Assembly (NCBI RefSeq): GCF_009760915.1 | Contig: NZ_VIDQ01000041.1 | Coordinates: forward strand, 1 to 61,029 | Origin: Azohydromonas aeria | GTDB lineage: Bacteria > Pseudomonadota > Gammaproteobacteria > Burkholderiales > Burkholderiaceae_C | DNA length: 61,029 bases | Direction: 5' to 3' | In this document: one piece after another, positions 49,514 through 60,541 of the stretch | Layout of the letters: every line of letters begins with the position of its first letter | Position numbering within the stretch: the first letter of the stretch is position 1 | Translations under genes and position numbers: made by a program | The notes under the pieces: generated by a model | Told to the model about the DNA's origin: nothing | Databases searched by the model: none | The model's input: the letters and a program-made list of their open reading frames with translations, nothing else

Positions 49514-50086
49514 TCACACCGCTTCCGCGGTCCGCAGCACCTTGTAGAAACCGCCCTCGGACTGCACCAGCGCCAGTTGCGCCAGGCGCCAGTGCAGCGG
49601 CGGCGGGTTGGTGGGCGTCTTGGCGCCCTGGGCCTGGCGCGCCAGCGTCAGGTGCGGGCGCCACGGGCGCGCCTCCAGTGCCACGCCGAGCTGGCGCAGC
49701 CGCAGGCCCAATTGCGCATGCAGCGACAGCAGCGACGGCGGCACCGCCTCGGGCTCCAGCACGGCGATGCCGCCGCGCCACAGCGCCGGGTGCGAGAAGG
49801 TTAGCTCCGCGGCCGTGAACGAGGCCGGCATGGCCTGCGCCAGCGGCTCGACCTGCGCCAGCGGCACCTCGCCGATGAAGTGCAGCGTCAGGTGCAGCTT
49901 GGACGCCGGCGTGGGCCGCGCCTGCGGCGGCCAGCGCCAGAGCTGCTGGTGTGCGCGCGCCTCCCAGCGCTGGGCATCGTCGGGCCACAGCCCGATGAAG
50001 AGACGGGCCTGGGCCCCGGCCGCGGCGGGGGCCGGTGCGGAAGAGTCATGGTCGGAAGGCACGGCGGATGCGGACAGCGTTGGCAT
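49514..50086 (-). CDS. thpR: RNA 2',3'-cyclic phosphodiesterase / 2'-5' RNA ligase family (ThpR)
   Basis: 190 residues. Two HxTx motifs are present, HLTLHFIGEV and HLTLARQA, as in the 2H phosphoesterase superfamily. The N-terminal 28 residues (SASAVPSDHDSSAPAPAAAGAQA) are low complexity and may not be part of the fold, so the true start could be internal. ThpR opens 2',3'-cyclic phosphates on RNA. Confidence 0.88.
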   Translation of the reverse strand: MPTLSASAVPSDHDSSAPAPAAAGAQARLFIGLWPDDAQRWEARAHQQLWRWPPQARPTPASKLHLTLHFIGEVPLAQVEPLAQAMPASFTAAELTFSHPALWRGGIAVLEPEAVPPSLLSLHAQLGLRLRQLGVALEARPWRPHLTLARQAQGAKTPTNPPPLHWRLAQLALVQSEGGFYKVLRTAEAV

Positions 50087-50159
50087 GCCCCCTACCCTAG
50101 CCGGCCGGCGCCCCTGGCGTAAGCTGTTACGTCACATTTCCCTGCCTCTCGAAGGCGCT

Positions 50160-50180
50160 GCACCGGCTTCGCGCCGGTGC
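50160..50180. promoter_or_regulatory. Hairpin in the leader of the MFS gene
   Basis: GCACCGGC (50160-50167) and GCCGGTGC (50173-50180) form a perfect 8-bp stem with loop TTCGC, 75 bp before the MFS start. No T-run follows on the plus strand, so it is not an ordinary terminator. Confidence 0.4.
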
Positions 50181-50255
50181 ATCCGCTTTCAGGCGCTCCC
50201 TTTTCCGTTGCCGCTGCCGCGGGCCGACGCCGCGCGGCGCAGCCGTGCTGTTGCC

Positions 50256-51500
50256 ATGACCGCCGTACCCGCTCCCGCCGCCGACGCGCCGCTGCCCTCG
50301 CTGCACTCCTTCACCTCGTTCATGCGCTTCTGGTGGGGACGGCTGGCCGGCACCACGGCGGCGCAGATGCTGATGGTGGCGCTGGGCTGGCAGATGTACG
50401 AGCTCACCGGCAGCGCCTGGGACCTGGGCCTGGTCGGGCTGCTGCAGTTCATCCCGGCGCTGGTACTGACGCTGCCCGCCGGCCACGTGGTGGACCGCCA
50501 CGACCGCCGCCTGCTGCTGGCGCTCTGCCTGGGGCTGCAGCTGGTGGTGGGGCTGCTGCTGGCGCTGGGCTCGGCCGGCGGCTGGGTCGGCCGCGAGCTG
50601 ATCCTGGGGCTGTCGCTGCTGCTGGGCGTAGCGCGCGCCTTCCAGATGCCCTCGCAGCAGGCGCTGGCGCCGACGCTGGTGCCGGCGGCCGTGCTGCCGC
50701 GGGCGCTGGCCTTCAGCTCCGGCGCGATGCAGGCGGCGGTGGTGGCCGGGCCGGCGCTGGGCGGCTTTCTCTATGCAGCCGGCGCCACGGTGGTCTACGG
50801 CGCGTGCGCGCTGCTGTTTGCCGTGGGCTGCGTGCTGATCCTGCGCATCACGCCGGTGGCGCGGCCGGCGCATCGCGAGCCGGCGAGCTGGACCACGATG
50901 CTGGCGGGCCTGCGCTTCATCTGGCAGCGCCCGGTGATCCTGGGCGCGCTGTCGCTGGACCTGTTCGCCGTGCTGCTGGGCGGCGCCACGGCGCTGCTGC
51001 CGATCTTCGCGCGCGACGTGCTGCACACGGGGCCCTGGGGCCTGGGCCTGCTGCGCGCCGCGCCCGCGGTGGGGGCGCTGGCGGTGTCGGTGTGGCTCAC
51101 GCGCGCGCCCATCGAGCGCGGCGTGGGCCGCAAGATGCTGCTGGCCGTGGGCGTGTACGGCGTGTCGATGCTCGTGTTCGGCTGGTCGAAGAGTTTCGCG
51201 CTGTCCTTCGCGGCGCTGCTGGTGTCGGGCGCGGCGGACATGGTCAGCGTCGTGATCCGGCAGACGCTGGTGCAGCTGGACACGCCCGACGAGATGCGCG
51301 GGCGCGTGGCGGCGGCCAATTCCATCTTCATCGGCGCGAGCAACCAGCTCGGCGAGTTCGAGTCCGGCGCCACCGCCGCGGCCTTCGGCCCGGTGGGCTC
51401 GGTGGTGCTGGGCGGCTTCGGCACGCTGCTGGTGGTGGCGCTGTGGTTCCGGTTCTTCCCGGCCCTGGCCCAGCGCGAGACGCTGGCGACGCCGAAGTGA
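50256..51500 (+). CDS. MFS exporter, EntS-like
   Basis: 414 residues from the ATG at 50256. About 12 membrane segments. The stretch VVDRHDRRLLLALCLG after the third segment is the MFS signature loop, and RARVAAANSIFIGASNQLGEFESG-type sequence near the C-terminal half is typical of the enterobactin-exporter-like (EntS) group. The substrate is unknown; drug or siderophore export is common for the family. Confidence 0.88.
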   Translation: MTAVPAPAADAPLPSLHSFTSFMRFWWGRLAGTTAAQMLMVALGWQMYELTGSAWDLGLVGLLQFIPALVLTLPAGHVVDRHDRRLLLALCLGLQLVVGLLLALGSAGGWVGRELILGLSLLLGVARAFQMPSQQALAPTLVPAAVLPRALAFSSGAMQAAVVAGPALGGFLYAAGATVVYGACALLFAVGCVLILRITPVARPAHREPASWTTMLAGLRFIWQRPVILGALSLDLFAVLLGGATALLPIFARDVLHTGPWGLGLLRAAPAVGALAVSVWLTRAPIERGVGRKMLLAVGVYGVSMLVFGWSKSFALSFAALLVSGAADMVSVVIRQTLVQLDTPDEMRGRVAAANSIFIGASNQLGEFESGATAAAFGPVGSVVLGGFGTLLVVALWFRFFPALAQRETLATPK

Positions 51501-51541
51501 CCTGGGCACGGCGGCGCGAGCGCTCGCGCCGCCCAGCCCTC

Positions 51542-52285
51542 TCACTCGTGCAGCGGGTCCTCGGGCCCCTGGAAGCCGCCGCGGCGCAGCGTCACCACCA
51601 GGGTGTCGCGCCAGCCGGCCTCGCCGTCGGGCTGGATCGGCGTGGTCTCGTGGATGACGCGGGTGTCGTCGAGCAGCAGCAGCGTGCCCGGCTCGCTCAT
51701 CGTGAAGCGCAGGCCCTGCGGGCCGTGGACGTCGAAGACGCGCGACTCGCCGCCCTTGACGCCCTGGCGCTGCAGCAGCAGCACCGCCACGAGGTCCACG
51801 CCGTCGCGGTGCGCGCCTTCGGGCGTGGGCCGGCCGATGCCGTCGGTGGTGTCGATGCGGAAGGCGTGGGCCTCGACGTACCAGGGCTGCGCCCCGCGCA
51901 GCGCGTCGGCGCGGCGCGCCAGCAGCCGTAGCAGCGGCTGCCACAGCGGGTGCGCTTCCAGCGCCGGCTCCACCGGCTCGAACCAGCGCTCGATGCCGCC
52001 GTGCAGCGCGTTGTAGTCCACCGGCTGCCAGTGCGCGCGGTGCGGCACGGGCTGCACGCGCTCGCCGGTGACGACGTAGTTGGCGTGACGGCGCCGCCGG
52101 TAGCGGCCGCCGTCGCGCAGGTAGGCGTCGGGGGGCAGCCGGTCCCAGAACGGGCGCCAGGCGGACAGCGCGCCGGGCGCGGCATCGAGCAGCGACTGCA
52201 GCGCCTGCGGCGACAGCACCGCGTGGCCCTGGCTGCGCAGGACGTCGTCGAGCCGGGCGGGATCGGTGAAGGGCGGGGCCAGCAT
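51542..52285 (-). CDS. 2OG-Fe(II) dioxygenase family protein (PF10014-like)
   Basis: 247 residues. RRHANYVVTGERVQPVPHRAHWQP, NALHGGIERWFEP, AHAFRIDTTDGIGRPTPEGAHRDGVDLVAVLLL and TLLLLDDTRVIHETTPI are the conserved blocks of the family that includes the B. thuringiensis amino-acid hydroxylase IDO and BsmA. Likely iron ligands: H and D of HRDG and the H of VIHET. The probable reaction is hydroxylation of a free amino acid or similar small molecule. Substrate unknown. Confidence 0.85.
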   Translation of the reverse strand: MLAPPFTDPARLDDVLRSQGHAVLSPQALQSLLDAAPGALSAWRPFWDRLPPDAYLRDGGRYRRRRHANYVVTGERVQPVPHRAHWQPVDYNALHGGIERWFEPVEPALEAHPLWQPLLRLLARRADALRGAQPWYVEAHAFRIDTTDGIGRPTPEGAHRDGVDLVAVLLLQRQGVKGGESRVFDVHGPQGLRFTMSEPGTLLLLDDTRVIHETTPIQPDGEAGWRDTLVVTLRRGGFQGPEDPLHE

Positions 52286-52316
52286 GGGAAGTACAACCTC
52301 GTGTCCGAAAAAGCCG

Positions 52317-53243
52317 TCAAGGATAGGGCGGCACCGCGCGGCCCTGGCCGGCGAAGTACGGCGGCAGCCTCTCGCCGCAGTCGCGGCAGAAGCGCGCCTC
52401 GGGGTCGTGGCCCTCGCTCAGGCACGCCGGGCAGGTGCGCGTGGTGGGCCGCACGCGGATGCGCTGGGCCGTGAACTCGGCGCTGACGATGCCCGTGGGC
52501 ACGGCCAGCGTGCCCCAGCCCACGAGCATCATGGCCGAGGCGATGAAGCGGCCGAACTCGGTCTTGGGCGTGATGTCGCCGAAGCCCACGGTGGTCATGG
52601 TCGTGATGGCCCAGTACACCGACACGGGAATGCTGGTGAAGCCGTTGTCCGGGCCCTCGACCACGTACATCAGCGTGCCCATCACCACCATCACCAGCAG
52701 CACGAAGGACAGGAACACCAGGATCTTGCGCCGGCTCGCCACCAGGGCCCGGCCCAGCATGCCGTACTCCTCGACGTAGGCGCCGAGCTTGAGCACGCGG
52801 AACAGCCGCAGCAGCCGCAGCACGCGCACGTCGATGAGCGCGTGCAGCCCCGGCACGAGCAGCGAGAGGTAGGTGGGCAGGATGGCCAGCAGGTCGATGA
52901 CGCCGAAGACGCTGCGCGCGTAGCGCAGCGGGTGCATCACGCAGGACAGCCGCGCCAGGTACTCGACCGTGAACAGCAGCGTGAAGCCCCACTCCAGGGT
53001 GTCGAAGAGCCAGCCCCAGCGCTGGCGGTAGCTGTCCACGCTGTCGAGCATGACCACCGCCACGCTGGCCAGGATGAGGCCGATGAGCACGAGGTCGAAG
53101 GCGCGGCCGGCGGGCGTGTCGGCCTCGAAGATGATGGTGTAGAGCTTGAGCCGCCAGCCGGTGAGCGGGCGGCCCAGCCGCTGCGCCTCGGACTGCGTGG
53201 CGGCTTCGAGCAGGGGATGGTGGCGGGACTGTTCCATGGGCAT
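52317..53243 (-). CDS. Voltage-gated-type potassium channel with C-terminal zinc ribbon
   Basis: 308 residues from the ATG at 53243 (MPMEQSRHH; an ATG at 53237 is equivalent). Six membrane segments: S4 carries spaced arginines (RVLRLLRLFRVLKLG), and the pore loop has TTMTTVGFGDITP, the potassium selectivity filter. After S6 the C-terminus has CPACLSEGHDPEARFCRDCGERL, two CxxC pairs that look like a small zinc-binding ribbon. Ion transport across the inner membrane is expected; the cytoplasmic ribbon might sense something or help assembly. Confidence 0.88.
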   Translation of the reverse strand: MPMEQSRHHPLLEAATQSEAQRLGRPLTGWRLKLYTIIFEADTPAGRAFDLVLIGLILASVAVVMLDSVDSYRQRWGWLFDTLEWGFTLLFTVEYLARLSCVMHPLRYARSVFGVIDLLAILPTYLSLLVPGLHALIDVRVLRLLRLFRVLKLGAYVEEYGMLGRALVASRRKILVFLSFVLLVMVVMGTLMYVVEGPDNGFTSIPVSVYWAITTMTTVGFGDITPKTEFGRFIASAMMLVGWGTLAVPTGIVSAEFTAQRIRVRPTTRTCPACLSEGHDPEARFCRDCGERLPPYFAGQGRAVPPYP

Positions 53244-53351
53244 GGGCGCGATCAGGGCCGGATTTTCGGCTGTGGCACAGTCGCGCCCCGCTGTCCCAAC
53301 GCAACCCCAAGCAGTTTCCCCGATGTCTTCCCGTCCCGCCGGAGCGCGCGC

Positions 53352-53903
53352 ATGGCGCTGAAATCCACCATCTACAAGGCCCAGCTGCAGCTGGCCGACA
53401 TGGACCGCCATGTCTACGCCGACCATGCGCTGACGCTGGCGCGCCATCCCTCGGAAAACGAGGAGCGGCTGATGATGCGCGTGCTGGCCTTCGCGCTGCA
53501 CGTGGCCGCCGACGACGCGCACGGGCAGCTCGAATTCACCAAGGGCCTGTCCGACGCGGACGAGCCCGCGCTCTGGCACAAGGACCTCACCGGCCAGCTG
53601 CTGCACTGGATCGAGCTGGGCCAGCCCGACGAGCGCCGGCTGCTCAAGGCTGCCGGGCGTGCCGAGCGCGTCACCGTGATCTCCTACGCCGCCTCCACGC
53701 CGGTGTGGTGGGGCCCGCTCAAGGGCAAGCTCGCGCGCGCGTCCAACGTCACGGTGTGGCAGGTGCCGGCCGACCAGAGCCAGGCGCTGGCGGCGCTGGC
53801 GCAGCGCGGCATGAGCCTGCAGGTCACGGTCCAGGACGGCATCGTCTGGGTCGGCGACGGCCAGCGCTCGGTGCAGATCGAGCCGGTGAAGCTCACGGCC
53901 TGA
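53352..53903 (+). CDS. yaeQ: YaeQ family protein
   Basis: 183 residues from the ATG at 53352, matching the family length. MALKSTIYKAQLQLADMDRHVY, LTLARHPSENEERLMMR, GLSDADEPALWHKDLTG, LWIELGQPDERRL-type and WVGDGQRSVQIE are the conserved YaeQ blocks. The fold is related to PD-(D/E)XK nucleases. The cellular role is not settled. Confidence 0.95.
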   Translation: MALKSTIYKAQLQLADMDRHVYADHALTLARHPSENEERLMMRVLAFALHVAADDAHGQLEFTKGLSDADEPALWHKDLTGQLLHWIELGQPDERRLLKAAGRAERVTVISYAASTPVWWGPLKGKLARASNVTVWQVPADQSQALAALAQRGMSLQVTVQDGIVWVGDGQRSVQIEPVKLTA

Positions 53904-53976
53904 GCGCGGGCCGCGGCGCCTGCAACACCTGCGGCGCCACAATCGCCGGCACCCTTCGCTTTCGAGAGTGCTGCCG

Positions 53977-54558
53977 ATGACCGACCTTTCCGACGCCGCG
54001 GCCCGTGACGTGCTGGCCTTCTGGTTCGGCGACGCGCCCTTCGCGCCGCGGCCGCAGTGGTTCACCAAGGACGCCGCCTTCGACGCGCTGATCCGCGAGC
54101 GCTTCGGCGCGCTGATCGAAGCTGCGCTGCGCGGCGGGCTCGACGCCTGGCAGGCCGAGCCTGGATCGGCACTGGCGCGGCTGCTGCTGCTCGACCAGTT
54201 CACCCGCAATGCCTTCCGCGACACGCCACGCGCCTTTGCCGGCGACGCGCAGGCCCTGGCCGGCGCGCGCGACATGGTGGCGCGCGGCTTCGACCAGGCG
54301 CTGGCGCCCGTGCAGCGCGGCTTCGTCTACCTGCCCTTCGAGCACGCCGAGGATCTGCAGGCCCAGGAGGAAGGCCTGCGCCTCTTCGCCGCGCTGACGG
54401 CGGCCGACCCGGCGCAGGCCGACAGCGAGGCCTGGGCGCGCAAGCACCACGTGATCATCGAGCGCTTCGGCCGCTTCCCGCACCGCAACGCCGTGCTGGG
54501 GCGGGACTCGACGCCGGAGGAAATCGAGTTCCTGAAGCAGCCCGGGTCGCGGTTCTGA
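53977..54558 (+). CDS. DUF924 family protein
   Basis: 193 residues from the ATG at 53977. VLAFWFGDAPFAPRPQWFTKDAAFDALIRERF, LARLLLLDQFTRNAFRDTPRAFAGDAQAL, GFVYLPFEHAEDLQAQEE and RFGRFPHRNAVLGRDSTPEEIEFL are the family's conserved blocks, an all-helical TPR-like fold. Function unknown. An ATG at 53968 is three codons upstream. Confidence 0.93.
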   Translation: MTDLSDAAARDVLAFWFGDAPFAPRPQWFTKDAAFDALIRERFGALIEAALRGGLDAWQAEPGSALARLLLLDQFTRNAFRDTPRAFAGDAQALAGARDMVARGFDQALAPVQRGFVYLPFEHAEDLQAQEEGLRLFAALTAADPAQADSEAWARKHHVIIERFGRFPHRNAVLGRDSTPEEIEFLKQPGSRF

Positions 54559-54640
54559 AGAGTAACCAATTGTGTTAGCCTGAGACGTTCCGCGGTGTGA
54601 AGCGCCGATCACACGCGCGCTGCGCAGGGCCGTGCCGGCC

Positions 54641-54702
54641 GTGCACCGGAAGGCGCACCGGTGGCGGCCATAATCGGCGGGTTGTGCACCGGCGCCGTGC
54701 AC
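54641..54702. promoter_or_regulatory. Candidate promoter and GTGCAC repeats before the hybrid kinase
   Basis: Three GTGCAC sites (54641, 54684 and 54697), the first two as identical GTGCACCGG, surround a -10-like CATAAT at 54669-54674. If transcription begins near 54681, the GTG at 54661 could not serve as start, which supports the internal GTG at 54823. No good -35 hexamer was seen. Inference only. Confidence 0.35.
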
Positions 54703-54822
54703 CTGGAGTACCCGAGCCTTGAGAGTCCAGAGTTGCTGTCTCACTTCTCCGGCCGGCGTTGCGACCCCGAGGGCGCCGCATCCCGTACCGATCCCGCAGC
54801 GCCCGCTGCGGGCGCTCATGCC

Positions 54823-57156
<2,334 letters not shown>

Positions 57157-57178
57157 GGGAGGGTCGCCGCAAGGCGCC

Positions 57179-58219
57179 CTACACCACCACCGGCTCCGGC
57201 TCCAGCCGGATGCCGAAGCGGCCGTAGACGCTTTCCTGGATCGCGCGCGCCAGCGTCAGCACCTCCGCGCCGCTGGCGCCGCCGCGGTTGACCAGCACCA
57301 GCGCCTGCTTCTCGTACACGCCGGCGCGGCCGATGCTCTTGCCCTTCCAGCCGCAGGCGTCGATGAGCCAGCCCGCGGCCAGCTTGACGCGGCCGTCGGC
57401 CAGCGGGTAATGCACGATGTGCGGGTCGCGCCCGATGATGTCGCGGCACTGCTCGGCGCTGACCACCGGGTTCTTGAAGAAGCTGCCGGCATTGCCCAGC
57501 GCCGCCGGGTCGGGCAGCTTCATCTTGCGGATGGCACAGACCCAGTCCGCGATCTGGCGCGCGTCGGGTTCGCGGATGCCGGTCTCGGCCATCTTCTTTT
57601 CCAGGTCGATGTAGCCCAGCACCGGCTGCCAGGGCCGCGGCAGCCTGAAGCGCACGCGCGTGATGAGGCTCTTGCCGGCCAGGCCGGCGAAGCCGCCCTG
57701 CTTGAAGACGCTGTCGCGGTAGCCGAAGCGGCAGGCGCGGGCATCGAGCGTGACGCTGCGGCCGGTGACCAGGTCCACGGCGTCGAGCGATTCGAAGCGG
57801 TCCTTCAGCTCCAGGCCATAGGCGCCGATGTTCTGCACCGGCGAGGCGCCCACGGTGCCGGGAATCAGCGCCATATTCTCCAGCCCGGGCAGGCCGTGCG
57901 CCAGCGTCCATTCCACCAAGCCGTGCCAGCTCTCGCCGGCGCCGGCCTCGACGATGAAGGCGTCCTCGCGCTCTTCCAGCAGCCGGATGCCGGGGACCTC
58001 GACCTTGAGCACCAGCGCCGCCACGTCGCGCGTGAGCACCAGGTTGCTGCCGCCGCCCAGCACCAGCTTCTGCATGCGGCCCAGCTCGGGATGGTCGAGC
58101 ATGCGGCGCACGTCGGCGTCGCTGCGGATGCGCACCAGCTGCCGCGCCAGCGCCGGCAGCCCGAAGCTGTTGTAGGGGCGCAGGCTCAGACCGCGCTCGA
58201 TGGACAGGGATTGCTGCAT
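57179..58219 (-). CDS. murB: UDP-N-acetylenolpyruvoylglucosamine reductase
   Basis: 346 residues, type I MurB. LVLGGGSNLVLTRD and PGTVGASPVQNIGAYG bind FAD, RACRFGYRDSVFK and NAGSFFKNPVVS (catalytic Ser) are diagnostic, and ASGAEVLTLARAIQESV.GRFGI.LEPE is the family's C-terminal block. It reduces the enolpyruvyl group to form UDP-N-acetylmuramate in peptidoglycan synthesis. Divergent from yajQ with a 40-bp gap. Confidence 0.97.
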   Translation of the reverse strand: MQQSLSIERGLSLRPYNSFGLPALARQLVRIRSDADVRRMLDHPELGRMQKLVLGGGSNLVLTRDVAALVLKVEVPGIRLLEEREDAFIVEAGAGESWHGLVEWTLAHGLPGLENMALIPGTVGASPVQNIGAYGLELKDRFESLDAVDLVTGRSVTLDARACRFGYRDSVFKQGGFAGLAGKSLITRVRFRLPRPWQPVLGYIDLEKKMAETGIREPDARQIADWVCAIRKMKLPDPAALGNAGSFFKNPVVSAEQCRDIIGRDPHIVHYPLADGRVKLAAGWLIDACGWKGKSIGRAGVYEKQALVLVNRGGASGAEVLTLARAIQESVYGRFGIRLEPEPVVV

Positions 58220-58259
58220 GGCAGAATTTTCGCCGATCCCCTCTTTTACCCCTCCTCAA

Positions 58260-58757
58260 ATGCCCAGTTTCGACACCGTCCTGCAGCCCGAGCTCGTCGA
58301 GGTGCGCAATGCCATCGACCAGGCCAACAAGGAAATCGGCACCCGCTTCGACTTCAAGGGCTCCGACGCGCGCGTCGAGCTCGCCGACAAGGGCAAGGAC
58401 AAGGAGCTCACGCTCTACGCCGACAGCGACTTCCAGCTCGGCCAGGTCAAGGACGTGCTGCTGGCCAAGCTGACCAAGCGCGGCGTCGATGTCCGCTTCC
58501 TCGACGACAGCGCCAAGCCGGAAAAGATCGGTGGCGACAAGCTCAAGCAGCTTGTCAAGCTCAAGGCCGGCATCGACGCCGAGACGGCCAAGAAGATCCA
58601 GGCGCTCATCAAGCAAAGCAAGATGAAGGTGCAGGCCTCGATCCAGGGCGACACGGTGCGCGTCAACGGCACCAAGCGCGACGACCTGCAGGCCGCCATC
58701 GCGCTGCTGCGCAAGGACATCGACCTGCCGCTGAAGTTCGAGAACTTCCGCGACTGA
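58260..58757 (+). CDS. yajQ: YajQ family nucleotide-binding protein
   Basis: 165 residues from the ATG at 58260 (MPSFDTVLQPELVEVRNAIDQ). GTRFDFKGSDARVEL, LYADSDFQLGQVKDVLLAKLTKRGVD, KLVKLKAGIDAETAKKIQALIKQSKMKVQASIQGDTVRVNGTKRDDLQ and DLPLKFENFRD are all characteristic. In some bacteria YajQ binds cyclic di-GMP and affects virulence gene expression. Confidence 0.96.
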   Translation: MPSFDTVLQPELVEVRNAIDQANKEIGTRFDFKGSDARVELADKGKDKELTLYADSDFQLGQVKDVLLAKLTKRGVDVRFLDDSAKPEKIGGDKLKQLVKLKAGIDAETAKKIQALIKQSKMKVQASIQGDTVRVNGTKRDDLQAAIALLRKDIDLPLKFENFRD

Positions 58758-59028
58758 GGCGCGCGAGCGCTTCTTCCCCCGCATCGTCAAGATGGCGCGT
58801 TTGTGAAATGCAGGGCGCGCCCACCGCTTCAAGGCTTCAGGCGGCGAGCGTCCGTGCCGATGAAGTGCAGGTCAGGAACACACCGGCGACCGCTGGCGTG
58901 AACTGAGCCGGCTTTCGGTGCCTTTGCTTGCCATCGGTCAAGCTTCAGGCGCCGGAAGATGGAGCACCCGCCCTCGGCTGCGTATCAAAATGCAACCAAA
59001 TGCGGCCCGGACCTGCCTTGACCCTGCG

Positions 59029-59871
59029 ATGAGCCTTTCCCCTTCTCCCGTGAGCGTGCAGCCCGAAGGCGAATTCGCCTTCGGCCATGCCGATTTCGAG
59101 CGCGTGCGCGAGCTGATCTACCAGCGCGCGGGCATCAGCCTGCACGCGGGCAAGCGCGCCATGGTCTACAGCCGGCTGTCGCGCCGGCTGCGCGAGACGG
59201 GCCACCGCAGCTTCAGCGCCTACCTGCAGGCGCTCGAAGCCGCGCGCGGCCCCGGCGGCGAGGACGAATGGCAGGAGTTCGTGAACTGCCTGACCACCAA
59301 CCTCACCGCCTTCTTCCGCGAGGACCACCATTTCCACGCGCTGGCGCAGGAGCTGCGCGCCGGGCACGTGCAGCGCATCTGGTGCTGCGCCGCCTCCACC
59401 GGCGAGGAGCCCTATTCGCTGGCCATGACGGTGCTGGAGCACGCCGCGGAGCCGCAGCGCGTGCGCATCCTGGCCAGCGACATCGACACCAAGGTGCTCG
59501 CCACGGCGCAGCGCGGCGTCTACGACGTGGACGCGCGCGGCCTCAGCCCCGAGCGGCTCAAGCGCCACTTCCTGCGCGGCACCGGCCCCAACGCCGGGCG
59601 CATGAAGGTCAAGCCCGAACTGGCGCGGCTGCTGAGCTTCTTCGCGTTCAACCTGATGAGCCCGAGCTGGGACCTGGGCGAGCCCTTCGACACGGTGTTC
59701 TGCCGCAACGTGATGATCTATTTCGACGCCCCGACGCAGATGCAGGTGCTGCAGCGGCTGCACCGCGCCATGAAGCCCGGCGCCCTGCTCTACGTGGGCC
59801 ATTCCGAAAACTTCGGCGATGCGCGCCAGCTCTTCAAGCTGCGCGGCAAGACCATCTACGAGCGCTTGTGA
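59029..59871 (+). CDS. cheR: Chemotaxis protein methyltransferase CheR
   Basis: 280 residues from the ATG at 59029. N-terminal FERVRELIYQRAGISLHAGKRAMVYSRLSRRLR and the SAM-binding domain with TNLTAFFRE, CCAASTGEEPYSLAMT, DIDTKVLATAQRGVY and FDTVFCRNVMIYFD. It transfers methyl groups from SAM to glutamates of chemoreceptors. Its stop and the cheD start share one base (TGATG). The 271 bp before it, after yajQ, holds no recognisable gene. Confidence 0.96.
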   Translation: MSLSPSPVSVQPEGEFAFGHADFERVRELIYQRAGISLHAGKRAMVYSRLSRRLRETGHRSFSAYLQALEAARGPGGEDEWQEFVNCLTTNLTAFFREDHHFHALAQELRAGHVQRIWCCAASTGEEPYSLAMTVLEHAAEPQRVRILASDIDTKVLATAQRGVYDVDARGLSPERLKRHFLRGTGPNAGRMKVKPELARLLSFFAFNLMSPSWDLGEPFDTVFCRNVMIYFDAPTQMQVLQRLHRAMKPGALLYVGHSENFGDARQLFKLRGKTIYERL

Positions 59872-60524
59872 TGCTGTCGCCCACGCCCCGCCCCGCGCTG
59901 TCGGGCAGCCTGCAGAGCACGGCCCGGCTGGAGCAGCTGCGCGCGCAGCAGCGCAAGCCCCACGAGGCCTCGTTCTTCTTCTACGACGCGCACTTCCGCC
60001 GCGAGGCGGTGAAGGTGCTGCCGGGCGAGTACTTCGTGCACGACCAGGACATCCTGATCATGACCACGCTGGGCTCGTGCATCGCCGCGTGCCTGTGGGA
60101 CCGCGAGCGGCGCATCGGCGGCATGAACCACTTCATGCTGCCCGACGCCGGCGACGGCGCGCGCTACGGTCTCTACGCCATGGAGCTGCTCATCAACGAG
60201 CTCATGAAGCGCGGCGCCACGCGCGGCTCGCTCGAAGCCAAGGTCTTCGGCGGCGGCGCGGTGCTGGGCGCCATGACCACGCTCAACGTCGGCGAGCGCA
60301 ACACGCGCTTCGTGCTCGACTACCTCAAGACCGAGCGCATCCCCGTCGTCAGCCAGGACGTGCTCGACGTGTGCCCGCGCAAGGTCTGCTTCGAGCCTGC
60401 CAGCGGCCAGGCCAAGGTCAAGCGCCTGGCTTCCAAGGCCGTGGGCGAGCAGCTGCTGGCCCAGGAGCGCAGCGCCGCGGCCAAGTCGGTGCCCAGCGAC
60501 GCCGGCTCGATCGAACTCTTCTGA
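59871..60524 (+). CDS. cheD: Chemoreceptor glutamine deamidase CheD
   Basis: 217 residues. Catalytic C70 in LGSCIAACLWD and H87 in GGMNHFMLP (17 apart, as in characterised CheD). A N-terminal extension of about 50 residues (MLSPTPRPALSGSLQS...REAVKVLPGEYFVHDQDI) precedes the core, which is longer than the minimal enzymes. It deamidates specific receptor glutamines and can interact with CheC where that exists. The preceding cheR is overlapped by one base. Confidence 0.95.
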   Translation: MLSPTPRPALSGSLQSTARLEQLRAQQRKPHEASFFFYDAHFRREAVKVLPGEYFVHDQDILIMTTLGSCIAACLWDRERRIGGMNHFMLPDAGDGARYGLYAMELLINELMKRGATRGSLEAKVFGGGAVLGAMTTLNVGERNTRFVLDYLKTERIPVVSQDVLDVCPRKVCFEPASGQAKVKRLASKAVGEQLLAQERSAAAKSVPSDAGSIELF

Positions 60525-60541
60525 CACCGGAATACACAGTC

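Noticed and set aside
58758..59028. A flagellar (sigma-28) promoter before cheR
   Set aside because: TCAAGCTT followed by GCCGGAAG is present near 58939, but the spacing is about 5 bases where 11 or more is needed.
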